The notes: a model not told the origin generated them from the letters alone. A stretch of DNA of 64,000 bases from Amphiura filiformis (GCF_039555335.1 NC_092644.1:48497281-48561280), one strand, 5' to 3'. Shown: positions 54,101-63,832, numbered from the stretch's first letter. Numbers and translations are program-made.

Positions 54101-57100
54101 GCAATTGCCCCCCCCCCCGGCAGCTACGCTACTGTCATCACGGTAGACATACGCGGTAGGCCTACAAGCAGGGCTGTCAACTCTCACGCATTGGCCGTGA
54201 GTCTCACGCATTGGGTCACTTTCTCACGGTCTCACGCCAAGGTAGTATAATCTCACGCCTACGTAATAAATCTCACGCAAAAAGCTGGAAAATGAGTAAA
54301 ATCTCACGCATCGTCCTGAATAATTTGTTGCTCTCTCCCCCCCCCCGCTTTTCACATTCCCGAGCGCCGTGGCTCAAATATTAATGGTTCAAAATGAACA
54401 TTGAGTCGGCAAATCCCGGTACGCCTAGCTCTTTATACAGACAAATATAGTAGGCCTATCAAAATGTTGTATTTTTATATTTTCTGGTGGACTCGCGGAG
54501 AATATCATGTCATGTAGGTCCCGGCGCTGGGTTGGGGGGGGGGGGTCTCAAGGCATTTTGGTAGGCCTACCCATGCTTGATTCCGGGAGGTTTTTTAGCA
54601 GGCCCGACCATTTTTTTAAATAAAAACACCTCGGGCGGGTCTCTTCAAAACATTTGTACCGCGGGGATCAAAGTCATCAAAATTTGGCCTAATTTGACGC
54701 TTTTTCTAAGGGCACTTTTGCCAAAATGCGCCCAAAAGTTGGTCTTCGCTGTAAACCCACCCATCATAGTCGTTGAAAAGGTAGGCCTACCCCAAAACTG
54801 TGGCACATCCACGAACCCGAGGGAGAGACCTCCGCGGGTAAAAACACACCTCTAGCGGGACCAGATTTATAATTTGAAATAGGCCTACATTTTGGAAGCC
54901 AGTCATCACGACAAAACGGGCCATGGCAGTGTTAATGGTATTAACACTTTGATTTTAGGCTTAAATAACGAGTGTAGGCCTATAAATTACAAATTTGCAC
55001 ACACCCGGGGAACCTTCTCAAGCTGGTTTGGGTAAGGATGTGAGGCTGTGACTCCGAAAAACTACGGTACGATTTTAAACCAAATTTGAAGAAAACAGAC
55101 CCAAAATTGTATCAACTTTTGGACTGAAAGTTTTCGCAAATATTTACTTTTTCGAGAAAATTATTGAAAATACCCTTCTTGAACCTAATTTTCATGACAC
55201 TGAGGGTCAATAAAATCATGGCTAAAAATACAACAGAGTCTAAACTAAATGGCTGAAAATGCACCCCAAATCTGCCGCACCCAGTCCCCACGACACATTT
55301 CACCTTATAGATTTTGAAAATTGTCGCAATAAAATATGCCCGAACTTATCCCAAATTATCCCCCGAAAAAATATTTTTTTGCAGGTGAGGTTGGAGTCTT
55401 ATTATTTTTATTCTCAGAGAGGATATGGGTTGATATTTTTAGCAGGGTACAATTTGTCTTGTTTTTTGACGTTGAAGTTCCAGATTCTTTTTTTATATGT
55501 TATTATTCATTTATTTATTTATACCCAGGATTTATACCCTGTACGTGGGGAAAAGTACACACGGCAGCTACAGAGAAACCACGAAAAACTCCTGTAAACT
55601 CCATGAAAATGCCCCGAAAATGTGCCAACCGAAACACCCGAACAGGAAGATAAAATTAAAAAAAAACACCAAAAACCCAGGAAATTTCCCGAAATAAGTT
55701 CCAAATTCTTTGTCCCCCACTAAAATATATGAACACTCCCTTATGAAGTCTGCCCTCTTCCGGCTATTCTGGTAGTAGGCGTTGACAATTACCTTCATAT
55801 TTTTGAAGCATGTTTGAACCCGATTTGTTCTCTATTCACATTTTTAACGTTGCAAGTAACATTTCAAGACCTCTATTTGTGACAGGTATTTATTACCTTG
55901 CTAGAGATGTGCCTAAAGTTGAAATTCAATATTTCGGATCGCAAAGATCGAGAGATATAAAGTTGTTGAATATCAGTTTAACACCATGGATCATATGGGC
56001 GTCTTATATGAACGATTACGATAACTAGGCAAAAATGGCTGGGATACAGGTTGTGTAAATACTACATGAATATTCATGAACTATACAGATTCCATTCTTC
56101 TCTAATAATAAAGATGTCAATCACTCTCCCAGACGACAGTTGCTTGGCGCTTGTAAACAAATCGAATAATAGTGCTTGATAACAGCTAAAAAATAGGCTA
56201 AAAACACATTTTCACACAATTTTTTCCGGATTTTTTTATTTCACATGATAAGTAGACATATTTTCTTACGTATAAGGTAATAATATATTTTTTCTGGAGG
56301 TAAAGCCCTTCAACACTTTGTTTAACCTTAATTAACCCTGTAGGCTATAATAGAGAAATATTTCAATCAATTTGTTAAGGGGTGGGGTATGAACGTTTGG
56401 ACAGTATTTATTGTGGGACATTAGAGCACATCAGAGATATCGAATTGCATTCTGAATACGAAGAATGTCCTTCTGATATCAAATAATTTTGATTTTTGAA
56501 ATTCGCAATGTAATACACATTTTATGGCAAATCATTAAAATTGATATTTTGATATTTAACAGTACTCGAAGTAAACTTTATAAATCTGATGATTTATACT
56601 TGAAGTGTATGTAGGTAGGATGAAAAGCCGACGGTCAATTGAAAATTTTGACCTTTCGTATTGAAGATATGGATTTTTTTTCCCAAAACACCAAAAAAAA
56701 ATTAGGTCTTTTTGGGAAAAAATCCATATCTTCAATATGAAAGGTCAAAATTTTCAATTGATCGTCGGCTTTTCCTCCCAGCTACATACACTTTAAGAAT
56801 ATATGATTAGATTTATAAAATTTACTTCGAGGACTGTTATATATCAAAAATGTGAAAAATATCAAATTTTAATAATTTGTCATAAAATTTGTATTATATC
56901 GTGAATTTCAAAAATGAAAATTATTTGATATCAGAAAGACATTCTTCGTATTCAGAATGCAATTCGATATGTCTGATGTGCTCTCATGTCCCACAAAAAA
57001 TACTGTCGAAACGCTTAAAACGCTCATTCCAGATCCCTTAAACCATTAAAAAGTACATGGAACATTATTATTATAACCGAATGCTCTAACTTGAATTCTG

Positions 57101-60100
57101 CACCTACATTTGAATGGTACATCGAATTTAATTTTCATACTCCGGTCAACAAGAATACATTAATCAGAGGGAAAACTCGCACCGTCATTCATTGAGTTTT
57201 TGGGGTTTTTTTGACATTATTTTGAAAAGGCTTTAGAAATGGTCATCAACAAAGCGCTGCTGAACCAAGAGAAATTCATAGTATGCGTAATCATTAAACT
57301 ATGTCAAGGCATATGTTAGTAACAGCATGATGTAGACAGTTTTGGCTGGTGTTTTTTCTTCTTTGTACTGTACAATAATTCAATAATTATATCTACTTAG
57401 CTATATTCATTATTAAATAACTTAATAAAGTGTGATAGTCTTCTGCTGACTTTTATAATAATTTCATAGGTCTCGTGCCATAAATCGATTAAGTTTGACG
57501 CTGTTGGAAGCCAATGTATCTTACGTGCGGAAAATGACATGTTGCATTAATAGTTAAGCACAGATTATGTTATTATGACTGAGCGAAACCTCTTTATCGC
57601 GATTATCACCTACACATAAGATGTCTTTATGAAACCTCTTTATTGCGATTATCACTTACACATAAGATGTCTTTATGCCAGAAGCTCTACATCAGTACAT
57701 AGGCAGGTGCGCACGCGACAATATTATAATTCAAAGGATTTATTCATGTTTTTAAAGCCTCTCATTATGATTTTTTTCCATAATTATAATGAATTGAAAA
57801 GTTTTCATGCAGTGCCTTTGTGTAGTTACTCATTTTACATGACATGCATGTCAGATGGTATATCTGATTTTTGCTTCAATTATTTCGTCATTTACCGCAG
57901 GTCGAAATGCAAAATAATATTGTGAACGTATAATTTTTTAGCCATAAAACCAACAAAGTTTGCTAAAATAAATGTTGTTGAAATTTCATTACTTCCAGAT
58001 GACTCGAGCTGTGGGCATGACGGTAACTTCCCAATAAAAACCAAACGGATTCGAACCACGTTCACAGAGGAACAGGTTGAGATACTACAGGCTAATTTTA
58101 ACTTGGATTCGAACCCAGATGGACAAGATCTGGAAAGAATAGCACGGGGTACTGGACTCACCAAGAGAGTCACCCAGGTAAAGGAAAATGTGTAATTATG
58201 TGATTTACCTCAAAAACATAAACACATGGCATTATGGCAATATTGTTTTGGACCACTGAACATGCAGAATAAGTTATTCCGGCACCTTTTATTGGGCGGG
58301 TTGATTGTTTGTTATCAAATGTGGAGACAGAGGGGGAGAAAGAATGGGAGAAATACAGAGAAACAGCGGGGAGATGGGGAGAGAGAGGAACGTGGAGGGG
58401 AGAGAGAGAAAGAGAGCAAAATGAGCTATTCCAGTTAAAATTCATACACCCCCTACGAAAGGCATGACCTTCATCTCTCACACAGGGCGTGTGCATTTCA
58501 AATAGGGTTACCTGAATATGTGACTCCATTTTTAATGTACACCCATGTGTGGGATATAAAGTCTGCACAAAAAGAAACTCAACTGTTATAAATACGCCTA
58601 TAGCTTCAGATCAAATAATTGTTTCAACAATATTTCTACATAGAAAGAAGGATGGTTTATTTACGCGCATTTTGATACCCCATTTGTCAAATGTTGTTCA
58701 ATATTAACAACACAGCAGTGCTTTTAAAGAAAAATACCCGAATTAAAAAGTTGCAGTTTACAGCGATCAATGGTTATTACGCAATCATAGTGGCACGTAA
58801 AACCCTCCATTTATCTTCGCGCTGACTTCAAAGCAATACAAGTAGCTGCAACTTTTTAATTCGGTTATTTTTTCGTTAAAACGCTGCTGTGTTGTTACTA
58901 TTGAACACAATTGGACAAATGGGGTATCAAAATGCGCGTAAATAAATCATCCTTCTTTCTATGTAGAAATAATGTGGAAACAATTATTAGATCTAAAGCT
59001 ATAGGCGCATTTATAACAGCTGAGTTTCTTTTTGTGCAGACTTTAGGTCGTATCTAATGACGTTTGTGGATTTGAACTGGAATAGCACAATCGAAAGAAA
59101 ATGTGAAGAGAGAGAACGAGATGGGTCGAGAGAGAAAGGGGGGTATGAACAAGATAGAGAAATGATCACGGGAGAAAGAGAAGGCAGCGGGCACAAAGAG
59201 ATCAGGTGCAGGTGTGAGGGCGAGAAGAAGCCTTTATGTGTAGTTTCTGTAAACCTAACATGAATAACCATGGTAACATATCAACTAATTAATTGTTGGG
59301 TTTTCTCTTTTACCAGGTTTGGTTTCAAAACTCTCGAGCTCGCCAGAAGAAATATAGTAACGTGAAGACAGTTAACGGAAAAGATAAAGGAGAGCCAAAC
59401 AGGAATGGTAGGTACTGAGTCTTGCACTTCAATTCAGTGGCGTAACCAGGACTTTTTCAGAGAGGTGGGCAAAGGAGTGAAAGTTAACTTTCAGGGGGGG
59501 GGGAATTTGACAAAAATGGGCTAAAAAGTACAAAAATGCCTAAAAATATTAAATATAAGGGCTGACAGCATCCAACAGGAGGGAAAGAGTATAGGAACTT
59601 TTTGTTTGTAACAGCGGCTAGAAAATCTTTAACCTATAATGATATGCCAAAAAATAAAAAATAAAACAAATATAAAAAGATATTTGGATACGTTTGTCGT
59701 AAACAACCCCTCCAAGCAAGACGTGGGAGTTTAATTTTGTTGTTTGTTCATTTGGTCATTGTTTTGCAGTTAATTAATTATCACGCAATGCATTTCTTTT
59801 TTAAATATCGTTCTCAAGATTTCCTTTTCACGTTACAGATGGTAACCATGGTAACAATGCAATCTATAGTCTTGTTTATATCAAATCACGATCAAAACGA
59901 CCTAATGAATTGAATTGTACTATGTCTGATTACTCACTTAATCAACACTTTAAACAATAATGTTCATCAGCATTTATTCACCTTTCCCAAATGTTCGTCA
60001 GCCAGGGTATATATAATCGAGGCTTATTATTATAGGCCTAAACCCTCAATCTCAGATCTCATATAATTTCGTGTTATTTTTCATCCTATAAGTTTGTTTT

Positions 60101-60984
60101 GTACTGTTTGATTTCACCATCCGTTCTATAAAACCTGGTTGCTGCTTCATTTGTTTGAATGCTTGATTGATTGTTTATTTGTTTTATTGATTGACTGATC
60201 TGTCGATTTATTGATTGATCTATCGATTTACTGAATGATCCATTTGCAAGATTGATAGATTGTTTGATTTACGAATTGATTCATTATTTTTTCTTCTTTC
60301 CATCTTTCCTTCCTTTAGTTTTATTTCCTTCCTTCCTTAGTTCCATTATTCTGTCTTTCATTTCTTCATTCAATCAATTTTCTTGGTAATGAACTTGACA
60401 AATAAGCCCAATCGCCATTGTAACTTCCTGTTTTTGAGCAGTTTTGGGACACTTTGGGAAATTGCTGTAATTATTATTTATTAATTTATTATTATCATAA
60501 TGTTATCATTAAAAATATTTAAATAATTAATTTATTCAATAATATTGTTTTTTGAGTTTGTTTTCATTCTTGTAAAACATTTTAGATTAGGCCTATACTT
60601 TGTATGCACATAAAACAAATTTTCTGAATTTTCCCAATAGGTCAGAGGGCAAAGTGTCCCAAAACTGCAAAAACTGTCCCACAATGCATTGCAAACTTCT
60701 GTGTATTAAATGGTTATTTATCCGGAAATTATTCCTCTTCGAGGTAACATTCTACGTCATAGAATTAGCAAGCCAGTATAAACATATATTTTTAATGAAG
60801 CTAAAATCTAAACCCAAATTAACGAAAATCATCTTTGTGCTTTTTATTCACAGCCCCACCATCCACACATGATCCATGTAAAAAGTGCGGCGTCGTTTAC
60901 TGCACTTGCCGACAACGGGGGTACCACGAGGTTCGATCATTGGTCCCATCTTCGCCATCACCGGTCAGACTTTCGCCACATTAA
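44833..60984 (+). CDS. Lhx6/8 (Awh): LIM-homeodomain transcription factor, Lhx6/Lhx8 (arrowhead) class, six exons
   Basis: Exons: 44833-45180, 47329-47528, 49906-50126, 57999-58177, 59317-59407, 60854-60984, giving 389 residues in the phase-consistent model. The N-terminal region is Ser-rich (SVSPSSWSSAGSPDG), with RVIKQEPR. LIM1 is at about residues 124-181 (CNGC, WHVNC, YCSTC, YCKMC). LIM2 is at about 189-242 (CSAC, FHLACFACDSC, CKTH) and includes the class signature STDWVRKAKG and RQLSTGEEF. The homeodomain is at about 271-330 (RIRTTFTEEQ, LDSNPDGQDLERIA, WFQNSRARQKK) and is nearly the same as Drosophila Awh. Such proteins are nuclear and control neuronal and tissue identity; LIM domains bind LDB-type cofactors. 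The start is the ATG at 44,833 (or 44,836); the frame upstream has no earlier ATG. The C-terminal exon frame is uncertain. Confidence 0.95.
45221..45491. mobile_element. CCCAGCAAACAC-family MITE, full copy
   Basis: CCCAGCAAACAC at the left, GTGTTTACTGGG at the right, 271 bp. Inside are AATAACATT-type repeats and TATAACCCGACATTTAAATG. Confidence 0.8.
46100..46133. repeat. Perfect 34-bp palindrome with TAGGCCTA core
   Basis: The half-site is ACCATGGAAATAGTAGG followed directly by its exact reverse complement. The centre is TAGGCCTA. No spacer, no mismatch. Confidence 0.9.
46320..46696. mobile_element. TTAA-flanked MITE, copy 2 (inverted)
   Basis: TTAA, AGACCCTTTCAGTGATCCCAGC at the left; TCACTGAATGGGCCT and TTAA at the right. 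Its reverse complement shares blocks with 31,661-31,935 (CCCCATTCAAATACATG, AAAATGTCTTATTTTGTC). A 25-bp hairpin ATTTAGATACTG-T-CAGTATCTAAAT lies at 46,501-46,525. Confidence 0.78.
47329..47528 (+). CDS. Lhx6/8 (Awh): Lhx6/8 exon 2 (LIM1)
   Basis: CCTCAG acceptor, GTAAGA donor. Encodes CNGCGTTIIDKYLLKVG, WHVNCLYCSTC and CYMKDDRVYCKMC with all eight Cys/His zinc ligands of a LIM domain. Ends phase 2. Confidence 0.97.
48131..48611. mobile_element. MITE-1 copy interrupted by a fold-back
   Basis: GTAACCCCGTTTGAA and GGAAGATTAAGTTCATGTC lead up to TTTCATA on the left of the fold-back. GGTGTGTATGTAGTTCAA resumes on the right, as expected for MITE-1 (CCATAGGGGTGTATGG). Confidence 0.65.
48227..48582. 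mobile_element. TA-flanked fold-back, 356 bp
   Basis: Long palindrome: CTCTCTAAATGTAAAAGAGT at the left and ACTCTTTTACATTTAGAGAG at the right, flanked by TA. The arms are made of repeats of ACTC(T)TTT and AGAGTGAAAACCACTC. The loop is around CAAGGAGTTAAATGAAGG and its mirror. Confidence 0.88.
48830..48945. mobile_element. CCCAGCAAACAC-family MITE remnant
   Basis: Right end TTTTTTGCTGGGAA with TATAACCCGATATTTAAACG inside. The left end is lost. Confidence 0.5.
49906..50126 (+). CDS. Lhx6/8 (Awh): Lhx6/8 exon 3 (LIM2)
   Basis: TATTAG acceptor, GTGAGT donor. Encodes QFGVKCSACTRTIQSTDWVR, FHLACFACDSCNRQLSTGEE and VVCKTHYLE. Ends phase 1. Confidence 0.97.
50546..50568. repeat. Hairpin-like motif GCTATCTACTGAAGATAGC
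   Basis: Also seen at 38,749 and 63,874 (GCTATCTTCTGAAGATAGC). Stem GCTATCT with AGATAGC. Confidence 0.6.
50771..51235. mobile_element. TA-flanked dispersed element, copy 2
   Basis: Begins GACTATGCCATAGTCGAT, ends GGGATAGTC, flanked by TA. It matches the reverse complement of 37,530-37,894. Confidence 0.65.
52622..52796. repeat. Half copy of the palindrome-centred MITE
   Basis: GGGGCATTTCGTCACACCACAGC through AATTTGAATTTCGTTTT follows the left half of 35,199-35,555 up to the central palindrome, then stops. Confidence 0.6.
53231..53419. mobile_element. Small element with CAGTGGCG-type ends
   Basis: TAGTGGCGGAACCAG at the left and CTAGCGGCGCCACTG at the right, with G runs inside. Resembles hAT-type termini; no clean target duplication seen. 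Confidence 0.45.
53615..54155. repeat. Dispersed repeat, copy 2, split by a hAT-like insertion
   Basis: Shares TTTTGACG, GAGAGC, GAAGCGTACATC, TTTATGAATGAACTT and TTTGCAACATCA...CGGTAG with 13,140-13,330. The hAT-like element at 53,814 interrupts it after TCATCACG. Confidence 0.65.
53814..54134. mobile_element. hAT-like non-autonomous element with 8-bp target duplication
   Basis: Begins CAGCGGCGTAGCTGGG, ends CAGCTACGCTACTG, with flanking TCATCACG on both sides (53,806-53,813 and 54,135-54,142). 321 bp with G- and C-runs. Ends of the CAGTGGCGTAGC type plus 8-bp duplications are typical of hAT elements. Confidence 0.8.
54185..54310. repeat. TCTCACGC-rich stretch
   Basis: TCTCACGC occurs six times, with two more TCTCACGG/CGTGAGTC variants, in about 125 bp at irregular spacing. 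Function unknown. Confidence 0.7.
56375..57041. mobile_element. TTAA-flanked palindromic MITE, copy 2
   Basis: TTAAGGGGTGGGGTATGAACG at the left, CATTCCAGATCCCTTAA at the right. The arms of about 300 bp meet at AAAATCCATATCTTCAAT with little loop. Confidence 0.92.
57999..58177 (+). CDS. Lhx6/8 (Awh): Lhx6/8 exon 4 (homeodomain, first part)
   Basis: TTCCAG acceptor, GTAAAG donor. Encodes KTKRIRTTFTEEQVEILQAN and FNLDSNPDGQDLERIARGTG, ending TKRVTQ, phase 0. This is homeodomain helices 1 and 2 and the start of helix 3. Confidence 0.98.
58322..58419 (+). repeat. Purine-rich tract, left part
   Basis: About 98 bases of almost only A and G with GAGAGA repeats. It continues at 59,096-59,192 on the other side of the MITE-1 insertion, so the two look like one tract split. 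Confidence 0.75.
58420..59088. mobile_element. MITE-1 copy interrupted by a fold-back
   Basis: GAGCTATTCCAGTTAAAAT and AGGCATGACCTTCATCTC at the left; GTGGATTTGAACTGGAATAG at the right. The right half is cut at GGGATA|TA by the 485-bp fold-back. Confidence 0.85.
58559..59043. mobile_element. TA-flanked fold-back, 485 bp
   Basis: AAGTCTGCACAAAAAGAAAC at the left is mirrored by GTTTCTTTTTGTGCAGACTT-like sequence at the right (differing by a base or two), flanked by TA. The arms extend about 200 bp (GCGCATTTTGATACCCCATT and mirror; CAGCAGTG...AAAAGTTGCAG and mirror). Confidence 0.9.
59096..59192 (+). repeat. Purine-rich tract, right part
   Basis: A/G-rich with GAGAGAGAACGAG and GGGAGAAAGAGAAGG. 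Continues the tract left of the MITE-1 copy. Confidence 0.65.
59317..59407 (+). CDS. Lhx6/8 (Awh): Lhx6/8 exon 5 (homeodomain helix 3)
   Basis: ACCAG acceptor, GTAGGT donor. Encodes VWFQNSRARQKKYSNVKT then VNGKDKGEPNRN and one base. Gln50 and Asn51 of the homeodomain are present. An alternative donor (GTACTG at 59,412) would lead to a stop after a few residues of exon 6. Confidence 0.95.
59408..60853. other. Lhx6/8 intron 5
   Basis: Begins with a hAT-like left end CAGTGGCGTAACCAGG (59,436) and a G run, with no right end found. A minisatellite-like stretch of TTGATTGA-type repeats lies at 60,160-60,270, and a CCTTCCTT run at 60,305-60,336. Otherwise nothing. Confidence 0.65.
60854..60984 (+). 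CDS. Lhx6/8 (Awh): Lhx6/8 exon 6, C-terminal end, frame uncertain
   Basis: TTCACAG acceptor. The phase-consistent frame reads PPSTHDPCKKCGVVYCTC ... PSSPSPVRLSPH and stops at 60,982-60,984. A second frame, open to 61,036, contains FRHINVQLHK, close to Drosophila Awh FARHINLQL (from memory). A third, open to 61,082, ends SAGTSEELAADGLV. The true C-terminus may use one of those through a different acceptor or after an indel. Confidence 0.55.
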
Positions 60985-61084
60985 CGTACAACTCCATAAA
61001 CTACACATATTCCAAACAATTCTTCACACTCATTAAATCGGCTGGAACTTCTGAGGAATTAGCAGCTGATGGACTTGTGTAGTA

Positions 61085-62836
61085 GCGGGAATGAACCCAT
61101 CATAATTTGATCAGCTTTTGTAGCACAAGACAGATCACATAATTATGCAGATGAATTTATTTAACATATTATTATTAACAAGGACGCACAGTGTTATGTG
61201 ATGATATTACACCGTAATATCAGCAACATCAGCATCCTTCTTTTAGCGGGGATTCTGGATTGGTCAAAGACTTTTTGAACAAAATTGTAACGAAAATGAT
61301 TTTTTTTAAAGAAAAAAAGATGAACGGTCAGTGTGGTAGACTGATCACGGGAAAGGATTGATTCATTATGCTCAAGAATAGAGATCAGACAATCTCGTTC
61401 GGAATCTTGTTTATCGCTGATGCATTTAGCTTACAGTATCACAACATAGTTGTAACATATCATTTTAGTTTTATGTCGTTCAAAATTAGTTTTATTTGTT
61501 GTAAATAAGAGATGTATTATCATTGATTAACAACGATGATATTATTTTGATGTTAACTTTTATAAGGGACGTGCAATATTATATATCATGTTATTATAGA
61601 GCAAACGAGTTTATTACTGGTTTAGCATCACAACGTTGATTCGGTAGGCCTTTTGCTAACCAAGTGAATTTTATTACGTTTGTTCGTGGATATTGTTTCT
61701 ATGTTTAAGGGGCATTGTGGGATTGGGTGGGTGGAATGTCATGGTCGGCCTGCGGATAAGTATAAAAACTGCCAAGCTTTCGTCAGATGCAGAATAAGCT
61801 CTGACTTCTTTAGGAAAAACATCTTGCGAGTTCCTCTTGTATAATGGGATGCTCCTTTGCCTAATATCAAATATATTGCACTGCTCTTTCTAAGATGGTG
61901 CTCTGAAAATAGTGGTATAAACTAGGGAACACTTTCATACTGATGTTTCGATGGCTCTGAAAAGACTCATTTCGAAGAGATAGCTTCATCATTGCAGGCA
62001 TGCAGGGCCGGGTTTACATTTTTGGGGCCCTGGGCCGGGCCAACATGTGTAGCCCCTCCCCCGTGAGGAAGGCATGTGCGCTGAAAGTGGTTTGCTTTTG
62101 GTTTTCACTATAAGCCTACACTATAAGATCGACAGTGCATGGCGGAGGAATCATCAACATTTAGTGGGGGACGAGCATATTATTTTTTGTTTCCGCGATT
62201 ATAGACATTCTACCCTATTTTTGGCCCAAACATTTTTGGGCTAAAAGAAAGATGCGCAGCAATTTTGGGACCTTTACCTGGGTTCTGGCCCAATGGTAAA
62301 TGACCACGTGTTCGTGCAAATCAGTGGGCAAGAACAATCGCTTGAAACTTATACTTTAATCAATTAAACTTGATTTAATTAATATTGTCAATGAGATTGT
62401 ATTATTAATTTCAGTTGAAATTTTTGTAAAAAATTATTGTTAATGTCGACAAAAACTTTACACATTATGAATAATGTGTATTATAATTATAACAGCATTC
62501 TTGTGCCTTAATTTCTTACGCATGCAGTGACTGACACTGTTTTACTCTGTCTAATTCTGTAACATGTGCACAAGTCTACGCATTGCTTAAGTTTATAAAC
62601 TTGATGAATATATTGCTTTGTCACGTAAGTTCTTTACATGTTTTGTAAGTTATATTTTGATGTCAAACAGCAGAATTAAAAAAGCAGTTTCACGTGGAAA
62701 ACATAATTTGTGGTGTTTGAGTTGTTATTTATGTTATTTGAAATAAGAGAGGGTTGTCAAATGCTGAAAAGATGTAGGAATTTAATATCGATGGGTACCC
62801 CTATCTGATTGGTGAAATCGATGTTGGTCTCCAAGA
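61085..62836. other. 3' flank of the Lhx6/8 gene
   Basis: Probable 3'UTR then intergenic DNA. A fragment at 62,004-62,050 and 62,260-62,305 (GGGCCGGGTTTACATTTTTG ... CCCAATGGTAAATGACC) resembles 22,880 with inverted ends. No polyadenylation signal can be chosen. Confidence 0.4.
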
Positions 62837-63503
62837 TTAAGGGATCATGAGCGTTTATGGCGTTTCGATAGTATTTTTTGTGGGACATGAGAGCACCTCA
62901 GACGTATCGAATTGCATTCTGAATACGAAGCATGTCTTTCTGATATCAAATAATTTTCATTTTTTGAAAATCACAATGTAATACAAATTTTATGACAAAT
63001 TATACAAATTTGATATTTTTCAAATTTTTGATATATAACAGTCCTCGAAGTAAATTATATAAATCTAATGATATATTCTTAAAGTGTATGTAGCAGGGAG
63101 GAAAAGCCAACGGTCAATTGAAAATTTTGACCTTTCATATTGAAGATATGGATTTTTGTCCCAAAAAGACATAATTTTTTTGGGTGTTTTTGGGAAAAAA
63201 TCCATATCTTCAATACGAAAGGTCAAAATTTTCAATTGATCGTCGGCTTTTTCATCCCACCTACATACACTTTAAGTATAAATCATCAGATTTATAAAGT
63301 TTACTTCAAGTACTGTTAAATATCAAAAATATCAATTTTAATGATTTGCCATAAAATGTGTATTACATTGCGAATTTTAAAAAAAATCAAAATTATTTGA
63401 TATCAGAATGACATTCTTCGTATTCAGAATGCAATTCGATATGTCTGATATGCTCTAATGTCCCACAATAATACTGTCCAAACGTTCATACCCCTTCCCT
63501 TAA
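62837..63503. mobile_element. TTAA-flanked palindromic MITE, copy 3
   Basis: TTAAGGGATCATGAGCG at the left, TTCATACCCCTTCCCTTAA at the right. Same arms as copies 1 and 2 in the opposite orientation. Confidence 0.9.
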
Positions 63504-63699
63504 GAGAGCATCATGAGCTATCATTCTATTTTGGCGGACTTGCGGCTATTTCACGCATGCAATGTGTTATCGTCGTTGTTCTGGCAAAACCTCTTTAACT
63601 CCAATAGCTGCTAGGTGTTAAATAGGTATATTGTATTGTACATATTTAACACATATAGCAGATATAGGAGTTATGAAGTTTGGCAGCAGAACAGCGACA

Positions 63700-63832
63700 T
63701 TTATTAGAATGACGCTGAATTTATACTCCATCGCTGAGCGACAAGCGATTGGTTTATAGCCAAACAAAAAGCGCGCTACCTCATTGGACAAACAGCAATA
63801 AGTGGTGAAGTATAAATTCAGCTTCAGGGTTC
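63700..63832. repeat. Inverted-repeat element with CCAAT-type motifs
   Basis: GACGCTGAATTTATACTCC at the left and AAGTATAAATTCAGC at the right, with GATTGG and ATTGG inside. About 130 bp; function unknown. Confidence 0.5.

Larger units (their letters stand above)
50127..57998. other. Lhx6/8 intron 3, 7.9 kb
   Basis: The largest intron. Holds a TA-flanked element (50,771-51,235), fragments at 52.6-53.4 kb, a repeat split by a hAT-like element (53,615-54,155), a TCTCACGC-rich stretch (54,185-54,310) and a TTAA palindromic MITE (56,375-57,041). Bases 51,236-52,600, 54,311-56,374 and 57,042-57,998 show no supported feature. Confidence 0.65.
58178..59316. other. Lhx6/8 intron 4
   Basis: Holds a purine tract, a MITE-1 copy within it, and a TA-flanked fold-back inside the MITE-1 copy (58,322-59,192). 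Confidence 0.8.

Noticed and set aside
57892-58173. 93-residue open frame on the minus strand
   Set aside because: It is the antisense shadow of the homeodomain exon; the plus strand gives the recognisable protein.
60885-61082. 66-residue separate gene starting in the last Lhx exon
   Set aside because: It starts with GTG and overlaps the terminal Lhx6/8 exon; better explained as one of that exon's alternative frames.
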